From: Spartinivicinus ruber
GTDB lineage: Bacteria > Pseudomonadota > Gammaproteobacteria > Pseudomonadales > Zooshikellaceae
DNA length: 64,000 nt
Reading direction: 5' to 3'
Assembly (NCBI RefSeq): GCF_011009015.1
Contig: NZ_CP048878.1
Coordinates: forward strand, 53,501-117,500
Part shown: in pieces, positions 1-7,684 of the stretch
Position numbering within the stretch: position 1 is the first letter of the stretch
Layout: each line of letters opens with the position of its first letter
Program-made: the position numbers and the translations under genes
The notes under the pieces: model-generated
Database searches by the model: none
Told to the model about the DNA's origin: nothing
The model's input: only the letters and a program-made list of their open reading frames with translations

Positions 1-1349
1 TTATCCACAGATGTTTTTTTGGTAAAAAAGTAGCGAGATTTGCCTAAACCCGCTGAGTTTCCCGTTGTTGAAAAAGATAATCTAAAGCTGCGAACTGAAT
101 TTCCTTTCGCATATTTATTTTGCCATAAGCTTATTGCATTAATATCTGAAAGATTTTTTAGTTTAAAGTCTATAACAATGGGCTTAGGCTTAACTTGAAA
201 GTAACTATTTGAATAGCCAACTGTTTTAGTTGACCAGGATTGACTGGATATGCGCTCATATGGCGCTGTTGGGTGAAAACCTACACCAGGTCCTTCAATT
301 AAATTCGTTAATACCGTACCAAGTCTGGAATCTGTATTATCGTTATCACCATATATATGAGTGATTTCAGCAAACTTATTGGAAACAGCTTCTTCAGTAT
401 GGTCAATCCGTTGCCCTTTGGCTTCATACATGCCAATGGAATAGGTTTGTCCATAACCATCTGCCACAGCTAACCAGCGATCGCCAGTCCACCAAGGGTC
501 AAGGTGGTGCATTCCTTTTGCATTCCATCCATAACCTGTTGGAAAAAGTACAGGACTGTCTTTTATTTCTCGTTCTGCATAGGTTGTAGGAGTTAATTCA
601 TATACTTCAAACAAGCGGACTGCTTCGCCATAAAATACATCGTCTTTTTGGGCTATTCGAATGACCTTATTACCTTTAATGGTAAAACTGCGTCCTCCTA
701 GCCGGGCAATACTTGCATCGTTAGAAATAACTGGACTTGCAGGATGTTGTTCCCATCCGTAGGATAAATTTTCTGAAGAATATAAATACATAACGGAGTT
801 TGAAGTGTTGGTAACAAATAACCACCAGCGGTTATTGTGATAAAAAATTGAAGGGTCAACAAAGTCATGGCCATTAGCCAGTGTGCTGACATGCTGCCAA
901 CCGTAAGGAAAGTTTGTTGCTTTGTATAAGCGAATACTGTCGGCTTCGAAGGTTTCTGGTATCATGTAATATTCATGATTGTGTTTGAATACAAATGGAT
1001 AAGAAAGATGAAATGGTTCATTTAGCACTATTTTGTCGTATTGCCAGTGTAATCCATCAGTGCTTTTTGCTAGGCCAATCTCACCTTGATTACTATCTTT
1101 ACTGAGCACTTCAAAAAACATAAGCCAGTTGTTGCCTCCTTCATCTTTAAAAAGAAAAGGGTCTGCAACAAACTCAGCATTAACATCCGTCACATCAGCT
1201 GCAGTTAAAACAGGATTTGTTACACCTTCAGGCACTTTAAATTCAATGGGTATCTTATCAAAATGACTCCAATCAGGATAAATTGTGTCTGATGAACTGA
1301 TTATCGGAAAAGCCAAAGTGGCGGTTAGAATTGCTATATTTTTTTCCAT
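1..1349 (-). CDS. Partial secreted beta-propeller glycan-active protein
   Basis: An open frame of 449 codons runs from an ATG at 1347-1349 to the window edge without a stop, so the C-terminus is missing. The protein has repeated propeller-blade motifs such as FVADPFLFKDEGGNNWLMFF, GLAKSTDGLHWQYD and HDFVDPSIFYHNNRWWLF. These resemble five-bladed propellers of GH43-like folds and of the N-terminal domain of glucosamine inositolphosphorylceramide transferase-type proteins. The N-terminus is short and hydrophobic and could be a signal peptide. After about residue 385 a second region begins that may be a jelly-roll carbohydrate-binding domain, but this is a guess. GGAAAGATAG precedes the start. 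Substrate unknown; a sugar-related role is inferred from fold-like motifs only. Confidence 0.7.
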   Translation of the reverse strand, partial: MEKNIAILTATLAFPIISSSDTIYPDWSHFDKIPIEFKVPEGVTNPVLTAADVTDVNAEFVADPFLFKDEGGNNWLMFFEVLSKDSNQGEIGLAKSTDGLHWQYDKIVLNEPFHLSYPFVFKHNHEYYMIPETFEADSIRLYKATNFPYGWQHVSTLANGHDFVDPSIFYHNNRWWLFVTNTSNSVMYLYSSENLSYGWEQHPASPVISNDASIARLGGRSFTIKGNKVIRIAQKDDVFYGEAVRLFEVYELTPTTYAEREIKDSPVLFPTGYGWNAKGMHHLDPWWTGDRWLAVADGYGQTYSIGMYEAKGQRIDHTEEAVSNKFAEITHIYGDNDNTDSRLGTVLTNLIEGPGVGFHPTAPYERISSQSWSTKTVGYSNSYFQVKPKPIVIDFKLKNLSDINAISLWQNKYAKGNSVRSFRLSFSTTGNSAGLGKSRYFFTKKTSVD

Positions 1350-1405
1350 GCTATCTTTCCTATACTAAAATTAACTGTTTCTGAAGTGGGTGAGCAAGGC
1401 ATTGA

Positions 1406-2473
1406 TCAAAGACTTCTTGGTAAAAAAGCTCGCTTAGCCCAAACCGAATATTTTTCTCTAAAGTTTGAAAGATCTTGATACACCTTTTTAAACATAGGAT
1501 CTTTATTGCTTTGTTCTGCTGCTACTTCTTTCCATGCCTGCTTAAAAGTGGCTAACATTTTTTTATCCCAGTTATGCATGTTTACACCACGCTCTTGTTC
1601 ATTTTTAATTAGCGCATCAAACTGAATGTATTCTGATTCTGCAATTGAGTTGGTCACTGAAGCCATACAAGTTGCTGATAACTGAACCTGTTGGCTTTTA
1701 CTCATGGCTTGCCATTGTTTTTGATTAATTAGTAACTCAAATATTGTGGACTGCTGGTGCCAACCTGGAAAATAATTATGTTTTGCTACTTTGTAAATAC
1801 CTAGTTTTTCATCAATTGCGGGCTGTGAATATTCTGTTGCTTCAATGGCGCCTTTTTCTAGTGCACCAAAAATTTCTCCACCAGGTAGTAAAGAGGTGGA
1901 TGCACCTAGTTTTTGTAATACTTCACCACCAAGACCAAAGAAACGAATATTTAAGCCTTTAAAATCTTCTGCTGAATTTATAGGTTTTTTAAACCAGCCA
2001 GATGTTTCTGGGGAAAGGATAGCGCAGGGTAGAACTTTAACCTTATAACCAGCAGTATCATACATTTCCTGGTATAGCTTTAAGCCATTGCCATAATATA
2101 GCCAGGCCATATATTCTGGTGCTTCCGGGCCAAATGGTACTGATGAGAATAAACTTGCTGCTTTGATCTTACCTGCCCAATAACCAGCAGTGGTATAACC
2201 TGAATTGACTTTGCCGCTGGATACCGCATCTAAAATTTCAAATGGCGCGACGAGTTTATTAGGTTCGTAAAGCTTCATTTTAATTGTTCCACTAGAAATA
2301 AAAGGCAATTGCTGAGCTACCCACTTAATAGGGGTACCGAGAGCAGGCAATGACGAACTAAAAGCAATTGGTGTTTTTAATAGAACCTTTTTTTCAGCAA
2401 GTGACTGCGTGCTAACTAATAGGCTAACGGCGACAGTGGTAGAGATTATTATTTTTTTAGAAAAGCATTGCAT
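1406..2473 (-). CDS. TRAP transporter solute-binding protein (DctP family)
   Basis: Periplasmic receptor of a tripartite ATP-independent transporter, about 355 residues. A basic N-terminus and hydrophobic stretch end at SLAEKK, a typical signal peptide. The PETSGWFKKPINSAEDFKGL and NIRFFGLGGEVLQKLGAS region is the conserved DctP-family core, and GGEIFGALEKGAIEATEY is the family's ligand-binding signature with the organic-acid region. I place the start at 2473 because AGGA lies about 9 bases upstream; an in-frame ATG seven codons earlier has no ribosome site. No DctQ/DctM permease genes are in view, so the partner is elsewhere. It diverges from the acyl-CoA ligase, and the two may share the 100-base gap as a promoter region. 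Ligand unknown; TRAP receptors usually bind carboxylates. Confidence 0.85.
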   Translation of the reverse strand: MQCFSKKIIISTTVAVSLLVSTQSLAEKKVLLKTPIAFSSSLPALGTPIKWVAQQLPFISSGTIKMKLYEPNKLVAPFEILDAVSSGKVNSGYTTAGYWAGKIKAASLFSSVPFGPEAPEYMAWLYYGNGLKLYQEMYDTAGYKVKVLPCAILSPETSGWFKKPINSAEDFKGLNIRFFGLGGEVLQKLGASTSLLPGGEIFGALEKGAIEATEYSQPAIDEKLGIYKVAKHNYFPGWHQQSTIFELLINQKQWQAMSKSQQVQLSATCMASVTNSIAESEYIQFDALIKNEQERGVNMHNWDKKMLATFKQAWKEVAAEQSNKDPMFKKVYQDLSNFREKYSVWAKRAFLPRSL

Positions 2474-2576
2474 GTTTGTTATATCCTGTAACAAAGTAAA
2501 CAGACGAGTCCATTCATTTTAAGGTGTAAAAGCCATTCGTGAAGAGTATATAAATATAAAAATTAAAGGAGCACCT

Positions 2577-4193
2577 ATGCAAGGGAATATTATGCATTAT
2601 CCTCTATTAACTCACGACATTTTTCGTAAGGCCGTAGAGCTAAGTCCAGACCAGCTTATCGTTTCTCGTACTTATTCTGGTGCTATTCATCAATACACTT
2701 ATAGTGACGCTTATCGGCGTATTCAACAGTTAGCGAATGCTTTAACTACATTGGATATTAGTTCTGGTCAATGTATTGGCACATTAGCATGGAGCCATTA
2801 CCAACACCTTGAGTGTTATTATGCAATTTCTGGCATTGGTGCAGTGATACATCCTATCAATGTCAGGTTATTTCCTGAGCAGATTAAATACATTGTTAAT
2901 CATGCAGAAGACCAATATTTGTTTATTGACCCAGAGTTCATTCCATTAGTTGAAAGTTTTTATCAAGAATTACCCCATGTGAAAGGCTACATTGTTAATA
3001 CAACTCAGAGTGAGCTGCCTGATACAAAGTTACCTAATGTAATTGCTTATGAGCAGCTAATCGGTGAGTATTCACCAGAATTTACTTGGCAACGGTTTGA
3101 TAGCCAACAAGCTTCATCACTTTGTTATACATCAGGTACTACCGGACATCCTAAAGGTGTTTTATATACGCATTATGCTTGTGTGCTACACGCTACTATT
3201 ACTGGCAGCTCGCAGTTTTTAGATTTATCCACCTATACCTCTGCGTTGCCTGCAGTGCCGATGTATCATGTATGTGCTTGGGGGCTCCCTTTTTCAGGTA
3301 TTTTATATGGATGTAAACTGGTGATGCCTGGCTCTCAGTTAGACGGAGCTTCGTTACATCAGCTGATTGAGCAAGAGCAGGTTGATAAAGCATTTGGGGT
3401 GCCCACTATTTGGCAAAACTTGCATCATTATTTGCAGCAATCCCATGCAAAGGTACCCAGTTTAAAATTAATTGCAGTGGGTGGTGCAACTTCCCCACCA
3501 GCTTTAGTTGAAGCATATGCAAAAGAATATGATGTTTACTGGATGGGGTTATGGGGAATGACTGAAACAGGCCCTTTGGCAACAACAGCTATACCTACGC
3601 CCAGAATAATGGATTTACCGTTTAGCGAACGGGTGGATATTCAAAGCTCTGCTGGGCAACCAATATTCGGTATAGAAATTGAAATTTTTGATGAAGCAAA
3701 TCATCCCTTACCTCACAATGGCGACAGTTGTGGTCATTTAAAGGTGAAAGGGCCTTGGGTAGTAGAACGCTATTTTAACAGTAATACTACAGCATGTGAT
3801 GAAGAAGGCTGGTTTGATACTGGTGATATTGCCACGATAGACCGCCAAGGTTATTTGCGAATAGTTGATCGAAGTAAGGATTTAGTTAAATCGGGCGGAG
3901 AATGGATATCATCAGCCATGTTAGAAAATGCTGCATTACACTATGAGCCTGTACAGCAAGCATGTGTTTTAGCTGCAAAACATCCTAAATGGGGGGAGCG
4001 ACCAATCATGTTGGTTGTGGTTAAACCTGATCTGCAATTTGATGAAAAACAATTAAGATCGGAGCTTGCTAAGCATGTTGCATCTTGGTGGTTTCCGGAT
4101 GCGATTATTCAAGTAACGGAATTACCTTTAACAGGCACTGGTAAATTAAGAAAGGTGGAGTTACGAGAACAGTATCAGGAATATTTGTTGTGA
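2577..4193 (+). CDS. Acyl-CoA synthetase (AMP-dependent ligase)
   Basis: ATP-dependent activation of a carboxylic acid (probably medium- to long-chain fatty acid) to its CoA thioester via an acyl-adenylate. The 538-residue protein has all core motifs of the ANL superfamily: the P-loop-like SSLCYTSGTTGHPKGVLYTH near residue 180, the MGLWGMTETGP A5 motif near 320, GWFDTGDIATID near 415, the hinge IVDRSKDLVKSGGEWIS and the C-terminal catalytic-lysine motif LTGTGKLRKVELR. AAAGGAG sits 6 bases before the ATG. The lack of N-terminal membrane anchor and the sequence style resemble AlkK/FadD-like medium-chain ligases. It is monocistronic and ends at a strong hairpin. The divergent TRAP receptor could supply its acid substrate, which is inference. 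Confidence 0.9.
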   Translation: MQGNIMHYPLLTHDIFRKAVELSPDQLIVSRTYSGAIHQYTYSDAYRRIQQLANALTTLDISSGQCIGTLAWSHYQHLECYYAISGIGAVIHPINVRLFPEQIKYIVNHAEDQYLFIDPEFIPLVESFYQELPHVKGYIVNTTQSELPDTKLPNVIAYEQLIGEYSPEFTWQRFDSQQASSLCYTSGTTGHPKGVLYTHYACVLHATITGSSQFLDLSTYTSALPAVPMYHVCAWGLPFSGILYGCKLVMPGSQLDGASLHQLIEQEQVDKAFGVPTIWQNLHHYLQQSHAKVPSLKLIAVGGATSPPALVEAYAKEYDVYWMGLWGMTETGPLATTAIPTPRIMDLPFSERVDIQSSAGQPIFGIEIEIFDEANHPLPHNGDSCGHLKVKGPWVVERYFNSNTTACDEEGWFDTGDIATIDRQGYLRIVDRSKDLVKSGGEWISSAMLENAALHYEPVQQACVLAAKHPKWGERPIMLVVVKPDLQFDEKQLRSELAKHVASWWFPDAIIQVTELPLTGTGKLRKVELREQYQEYLL

Positions 4194-4220
4194 AAATTTT
4201 ATAAGGCCAAGAAAAACTGC

Positions 4221-4250
4221 CATATGCCTCAGTAGCGTCTGAGGCATATG
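4221..4250. terminator. Bidirectional rho-independent terminator
   Basis: A perfect 12-bp stem (CATATGCCTCAG / CTGAGGCATATG) with a 6-base loop. The minus-strand side is followed by GCAGTTTTTC and the plus-strand side by CTTTATT. It lies between the convergent acyl-CoA ligase gene and the COG3671-type membrane gene and probably ends both. Confidence 0.85.
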
Positions 4251-4255
4251 CTTTA

Positions 4256-4624
4256 TTAGCTATACATGGTTTTATTGTCGTTTAGGTAAATCCAGCCTTT
4301 CACAATTCGGTAGATAAACCAAATGGCATTTGCAGCTAGCACCAGGTAGCCAACTAATATAATAGATAAAATTATACCTAACACTGTCCATAGCAAGCAA
4401 AACCAAAAGGTGCGTATTTGCCAACGGAAGTGGGATTCTACAATGGTATTTTTTACGTCATCTTGTTTCACATAATTTATAATAATAGCAACAAAGAAAG
4501 TGATACCAATTATAAAGGAAGCAGCTTGTAAAATATAAACGAGGGTAGCAGTAGATTTTGCTGAATTATTATTATCGTTGGTATAATTGCCATTGCTGCT
4601 TGGAGTTTTGTAAGGGTCTGTCAT
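4256..4624 (-). CDS. Small inner-membrane protein (COG3671/DUF4870-like)
   Basis: About 122 residues. An N-terminal polar tail rich in Asn/Ser (MTDPYKTPSSNGNYTND) precedes a hydrophobic core with three likely membrane segments (VYILQAASFIIGITFFVAII, FWFCLLWTVLGIILSIILVG, AANAIWFIYRIVKGWIYL). The HFRWQIRTFWF motif between the first two is typical of the COG3671 predicted membrane protein family. The start is chosen at 4624 because GGA is correctly spaced there; a 32-codon upstream extension lacks a ribosome site. The function of the family is unknown. It ends at the shared terminator. Confidence 0.7.
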   Translation of the reverse strand: MTDPYKTPSSNGNYTNDNNNSAKSTATLVYILQAASFIIGITFFVAIIINYVKQDDVKNTIVESHFRWQIRTFWFCLLWTVLGIILSIILVGYLVLAANAIWFIYRIVKGWIYLNDNKTMYS

Positions 4625-4822
4625 CATTTTTCCAATAAATTTAGTAGGGTATAAGAATATGCTGGGTAAACAAGCCGTGTTAAGGTTTGATAAAAGTATA
4701 TGAAATTTAACCATAAACATGTTAAATATGCCATAGCGCCAGGTTTGTTTTTGTTGGAAATTATTTCAAGAACAGAAGGCTTGGGTTATTGTATTCGCGT
4801 ATAGTAATAACTAGTTTGAAGT

Positions 4823-5587
4823 TTATGGTTTTTTATATTTGTTTGCTAATAAATCGTCAAAGTAATACTGGTCGTATTTTCCTGCTTTCTTGAACTTTGC
4901 TAGCGATTTATCAAAAATTTCAATTATTTTCTTGTTTTTGCTGTTTTTCTTTGTCATTAATAAATAAGCAGGCTTTTTCTTGATTGGAAGTGGGTGGTTA
5001 GTAAATAACTTTTTCATACTTTCTGGAAAGTGCTTATTTATCTCATAATAGCCAACTGTTAAGTCATGAGGAATAATATCAACTCTTTGTTTAAAAAGCA
5101 TTTTTAGTAGTTGTAAGTCGGATTTAACACGATTAACATTGAGAAATCCTTCTTTATCAAGGCGATCAAACTCATCGCTATAATGATAGCCAATAGTGGC
5201 TGCAATTCTCACTCCTTGTAACTCTTTTAAACTACTCCATGTAAAAGGGCTATCTTTAAGGTGAAAAAATACATAACTAATGGTGCCCACAGATTCTTTA
5301 CTATAAAAAAAATATTTTTCTCTTTCGGTGGTTTTTGACCATAAAAAAGTACCATCAGCTTCTCCTTTTTTTACCATTTCTAGCGCTCTAGCCCAATTAT
5401 AAAACCGATAATTTACTTTAATATTTTCAGTTGCAAATACTTCTGTCAAAATTCTTGGAGTAATGCCAAGGTATTTTAATGACTCAGAAACATAAGGAGG
5501 CCATTCTCCACCAACCAACGTTATGGTTTCATTGGACTGAATAAAGCCTGCATAGGTTATGAGTATCGAGCTAAGCAGCTTTTTCAT
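4823..5587 (-). CDS. Periplasmic amino-acid-type binding protein (PBP2)
   Basis: A 254-residue protein with an N-terminal signal peptide and the type-2 periplasmic binding fold. The ligand-entry motif GGEWPPYVSE and the FYNWARALEMVKKGEADG segment are typical of SBP_bac_3-family proteins, with the second lobe signalled by LQGVRIAATIGYHYSDEF. Such proteins bind polar amino acids for ABC importers or act as sensor inputs. No permease or ATPase gene is adjacent, so it is an orphan. It resembles the two following binding proteins (5994 and 6678) in architecture but not closely in sequence. Ligand unknown. Confidence 0.8.
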   Translation of the reverse strand: MKKLLSSILITYAGFIQSNETITLVGGEWPPYVSESLKYLGITPRILTEVFATENIKVNYRFYNWARALEMVKKGEADGTFLWSKTTEREKYFFYSKESVGTISYVFFHLKDSPFTWSSLKELQGVRIAATIGYHYSDEFDRLDKEGFLNVNRVKSDLQLLKMLFKQRVDIIPHDLTVGYYEINKHFPESMKKLFTNHPLPIKKKPAYLLMTKKNSKNKKIIEIFDKSLAKFKKAGKYDQYYFDDLLANKYKKP

Positions 5588-5993
5588 ATATTACCTGTAA
5601 GAACAAAAAATAACACCATTTTACTAAAACTACTCTAACAGCCTAGTACAGAATGAGTCAGATTGATGAGGTTAGTGTTTATGCGTAAAAACTATATACC
5701 AGCTTTTCTCTATTTATTTTTTTCTGTGTCAATTCTTGGTGTAGGCTCTCCATGCCATGAAAAATGGCCTTGGCAGAAGGTTTAAAAATTTGATAAACAG
5801 GGTTAGGCACAATTTATAACGCCACAAAAATGCTAAAGCCTCGGATTTCACTAGGCTACATGTATTTATTTGTAGTTTGATGAAATATTGGGTCTAGATA
5901 ATCTAGACTGTTATTATTTATGGGTAGCAGTATAAGAGACTATGCATGAAGAATAGTGAGCAAGTATAACATTTTTAGCTTAACTCTTATTAA
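5588..5993. other. Intergenic gap with a 34-codon ORF and a dyad
   Basis: About 400 bases without a recognised gene. At 5681-5785 (+) there is a 34-codon ORF with a signal-peptide-like start (MRKNYIPAFLYLFF...), GAGG about 11 bases upstream and a stop soon after; it may be a remnant of a secreted protein. At 5892-5908 there is a perfect dyad GTCTAGA-TAA-TCTAGAC, possibly an operator for the binding-protein gene at 5994. Neither is supported beyond what is visible. Confidence 0.3.
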
Positions 5994-6656
5994 ATGTACA
6001 ATATAACGTTAGCATTGATCATATTAGCTGTTAGTTATACTGTTGAAGCAGAACAAGTTTTTTCTATTGCCCAAATAACTGGTGAAGACCCTGTCACTGT
6101 AAGTGCTAAAAAAATTCTTCGCACGGCATATCATAGTATTGGAATTAAAGTAAAATTTATTAAACTGCCCGCTGAAAGAGCATTGGCGTTGACTAACAAA
6201 GGCATGATTGATGGAGAGCTATTTCGAAAGGAAGGTCTAGCCAGACAATATCCTAACTTAATTCAAGTACCATATCCCTATATTAACTCAAGTTCAGTTG
6301 TTTTTGTTAAGTCCACAAATTTTGCAGTTAAGGGGTGGGAAAGTCTTAAACCTTATAGAATAGCTATTCTGGTTGGCTATAAGGAAGCTGAGCAAAATAC
6401 CAAAGGTTTCAACGTCTCGTTTGTGGATGCACCAGAGCATGGGTTTCAAATGCTAGCAATAGGTCGAGTAGATGTTGTAGTTGCTCCACCTATTATAGGA
6501 AAAAGCTATGTTGATAAAATAGGCGATAAAGAAATTAAAATGCTTTTACCTCCATTACAAAAAAGTCGATTGTATCATTATATACATAAAAAACATAAAA
6601 ATTTAGTATATAAAATTGCCTTTGCACTGAAAAAGGCTGCAGTCGGTAATTATTAA
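5994..6656 (+). CDS. Periplasmic binding protein, PBP2-like
   Basis: A 220-residue exported protein. A short hydrophobic start (MYNITLALIILAVSYTVEAE) is followed by AQITGEDPVTVSAKKILRTA, a SBP_bac_3-like first lobe, KLPAERALALTNKGMIDGEL, and the second-lobe motif LKPYRIAILVGYKEAEQ. The KLPAERAL segment is the common N(W/P)xRAL motif of this family. No transporter genes adjoin. It converges with the next binding protein, with 21 bases between stop codons. There is no clear Shine-Dalgarno before the ATG, so the start is moderately certain. Ligand unknown. Confidence 0.7.
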   Translation: MYNITLALIILAVSYTVEAEQVFSIAQITGEDPVTVSAKKILRTAYHSIGIKVKFIKLPAERALALTNKGMIDGELFRKEGLARQYPNLIQVPYPYINSSSVVFVKSTNFAVKGWESLKPYRIAILVGYKEAEQNTKGFNVSFVDAPEHGFQMLAIGRVDVVVAPPIIGKSYVDKIGDKEIKMLLPPLQKSRLYHYIHKKHKNLVYKIAFALKKAAVGNY

Positions 6657-6677
6657 TCACTGTAAAATCTGGATTAC

Positions 6678-7550
6678 TTAATCATTAGTAAACGGGTTAT
6701 ACCATAAAGTTTTATTATTAACTGGTATATAGCTGGGTAGAAACGGGTTGCTAATTTTTATTAGCCTGCGTTTTTTCAAGTTTAATGCTTGTAGTGTCTC
6801 TTGGTAATATTGGTTAAAATGTCTATCTAAAGAACCATTTTTAACCATTATTGTTAAACCTGACTCTAGCCGTTTGGCCAGTTTAGGATTGTTTTTGCTA
6901 ACGAAAAATATAAAAGGGTAGGGGTAAAATAATAATATTTCTTGCTCAATAGTCATTGATGGGTATTTTACCTTTCTTGCTTTAAATTCTGGGATAATTT
7001 CATTCAAGCCTCTTGAAAAGTAATCAAATCGTTTGGCAGACAACATCCCAAATAACCCTTCATAGGTTGATCCTTCTACTACTTCAATTCCGTTATGTTT
7101 GAAAATAGGAATATCCCCCCAATTTTGGCCTTGTCCTACAGTAAGGTGCTTAAGGTCTGTTAGTGTTTTAATTTGAGAAAATAGAGGTTGATTATCTTTG
7201 TGAATCAGAAATACTCGGTACCCTGTAAGCCCTTTGATCAAAGGAATGGGCACTGGAATCATATGATCATCTAATCCCTCCATTCCTGCAGGGCTCCATA
7301 ACAAATTTAGAAGCTTACCTTCAATTGCTGTCTGGTTCCATCTGGCTGCAGTCATTTCCCCTATTAGTGGTTCCACTTTGTAGTCACCAAAGTTACCCCT
7401 GGTTTTTTCGAGCACTATATCGACTAGCTCGTAGTAATAGCTATATCGAGCAGCATTTTCCTCATTTTTAAGATACTTAACGACGGTTAGCTCAGCTACA
7501 ACAAAGGGGGATAAGCTAAGTAATAATAAATGAAACCATAACTTTCTCAT
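6678..7550 (-). CDS. Periplasmic binding protein, PBP2-like
   Basis: An exported protein of 290 residues if started at the ATG at 7550, which begins a clean signal peptide (MRKLWFHLLLLSLSPFVVAE). A longer frame from a GTG at 7595 would bury that signal. The body has PBP2-like features (YYYELVDIVLEKTRGNFGDY, GLTGYRVFLIHKDNQPLFSQ, LKHLTVGQGQNWGDIPIFKH). This style, with LTVGQGQNWGD, is found in orphan substrate-binding-domain proteins of marine gammaproteobacteria. Ligand unknown; no transporter neighbours. Confidence 0.7.
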   Translation of the reverse strand: MRKLWFHLLLLSLSPFVVAELTVVKYLKNEENAARYSYYYELVDIVLEKTRGNFGDYKVEPLIGEMTAARWNQTAIEGKLLNLLWSPAGMEGLDDHMIPVPIPLIKGLTGYRVFLIHKDNQPLFSQIKTLTDLKHLTVGQGQNWGDIPIFKHNGIEVVEGSTYEGLFGMLSAKRFDYFSRGLNEIIPEFKARKVKYPSMTIEQEILLFYPYPFIFFVSKNNPKLAKRLESGLTIMVKNGSLDRHFNQYYQETLQALNLKKRRLIKISNPFLPSYIPVNNKTLWYNPFTND

Positions 7551-7684
7551 TGTATGATTTGCTTTAGTTAGAATACTATTCATAAAGAGTAGCACATAGG
7601 AGTTTACTGTAGTCTTATAAATACAAAAATGATAGATAAGGTCTATTTAAGCATTAAACAATATGGGCAGGTTGGTGACTGATT

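Noticed and set aside
5681..5785. A real 34-residue secreted peptide gene
   Set aside because: Signal-like start but poorly placed ribosome site and no known family; kept only as part of the gap description.
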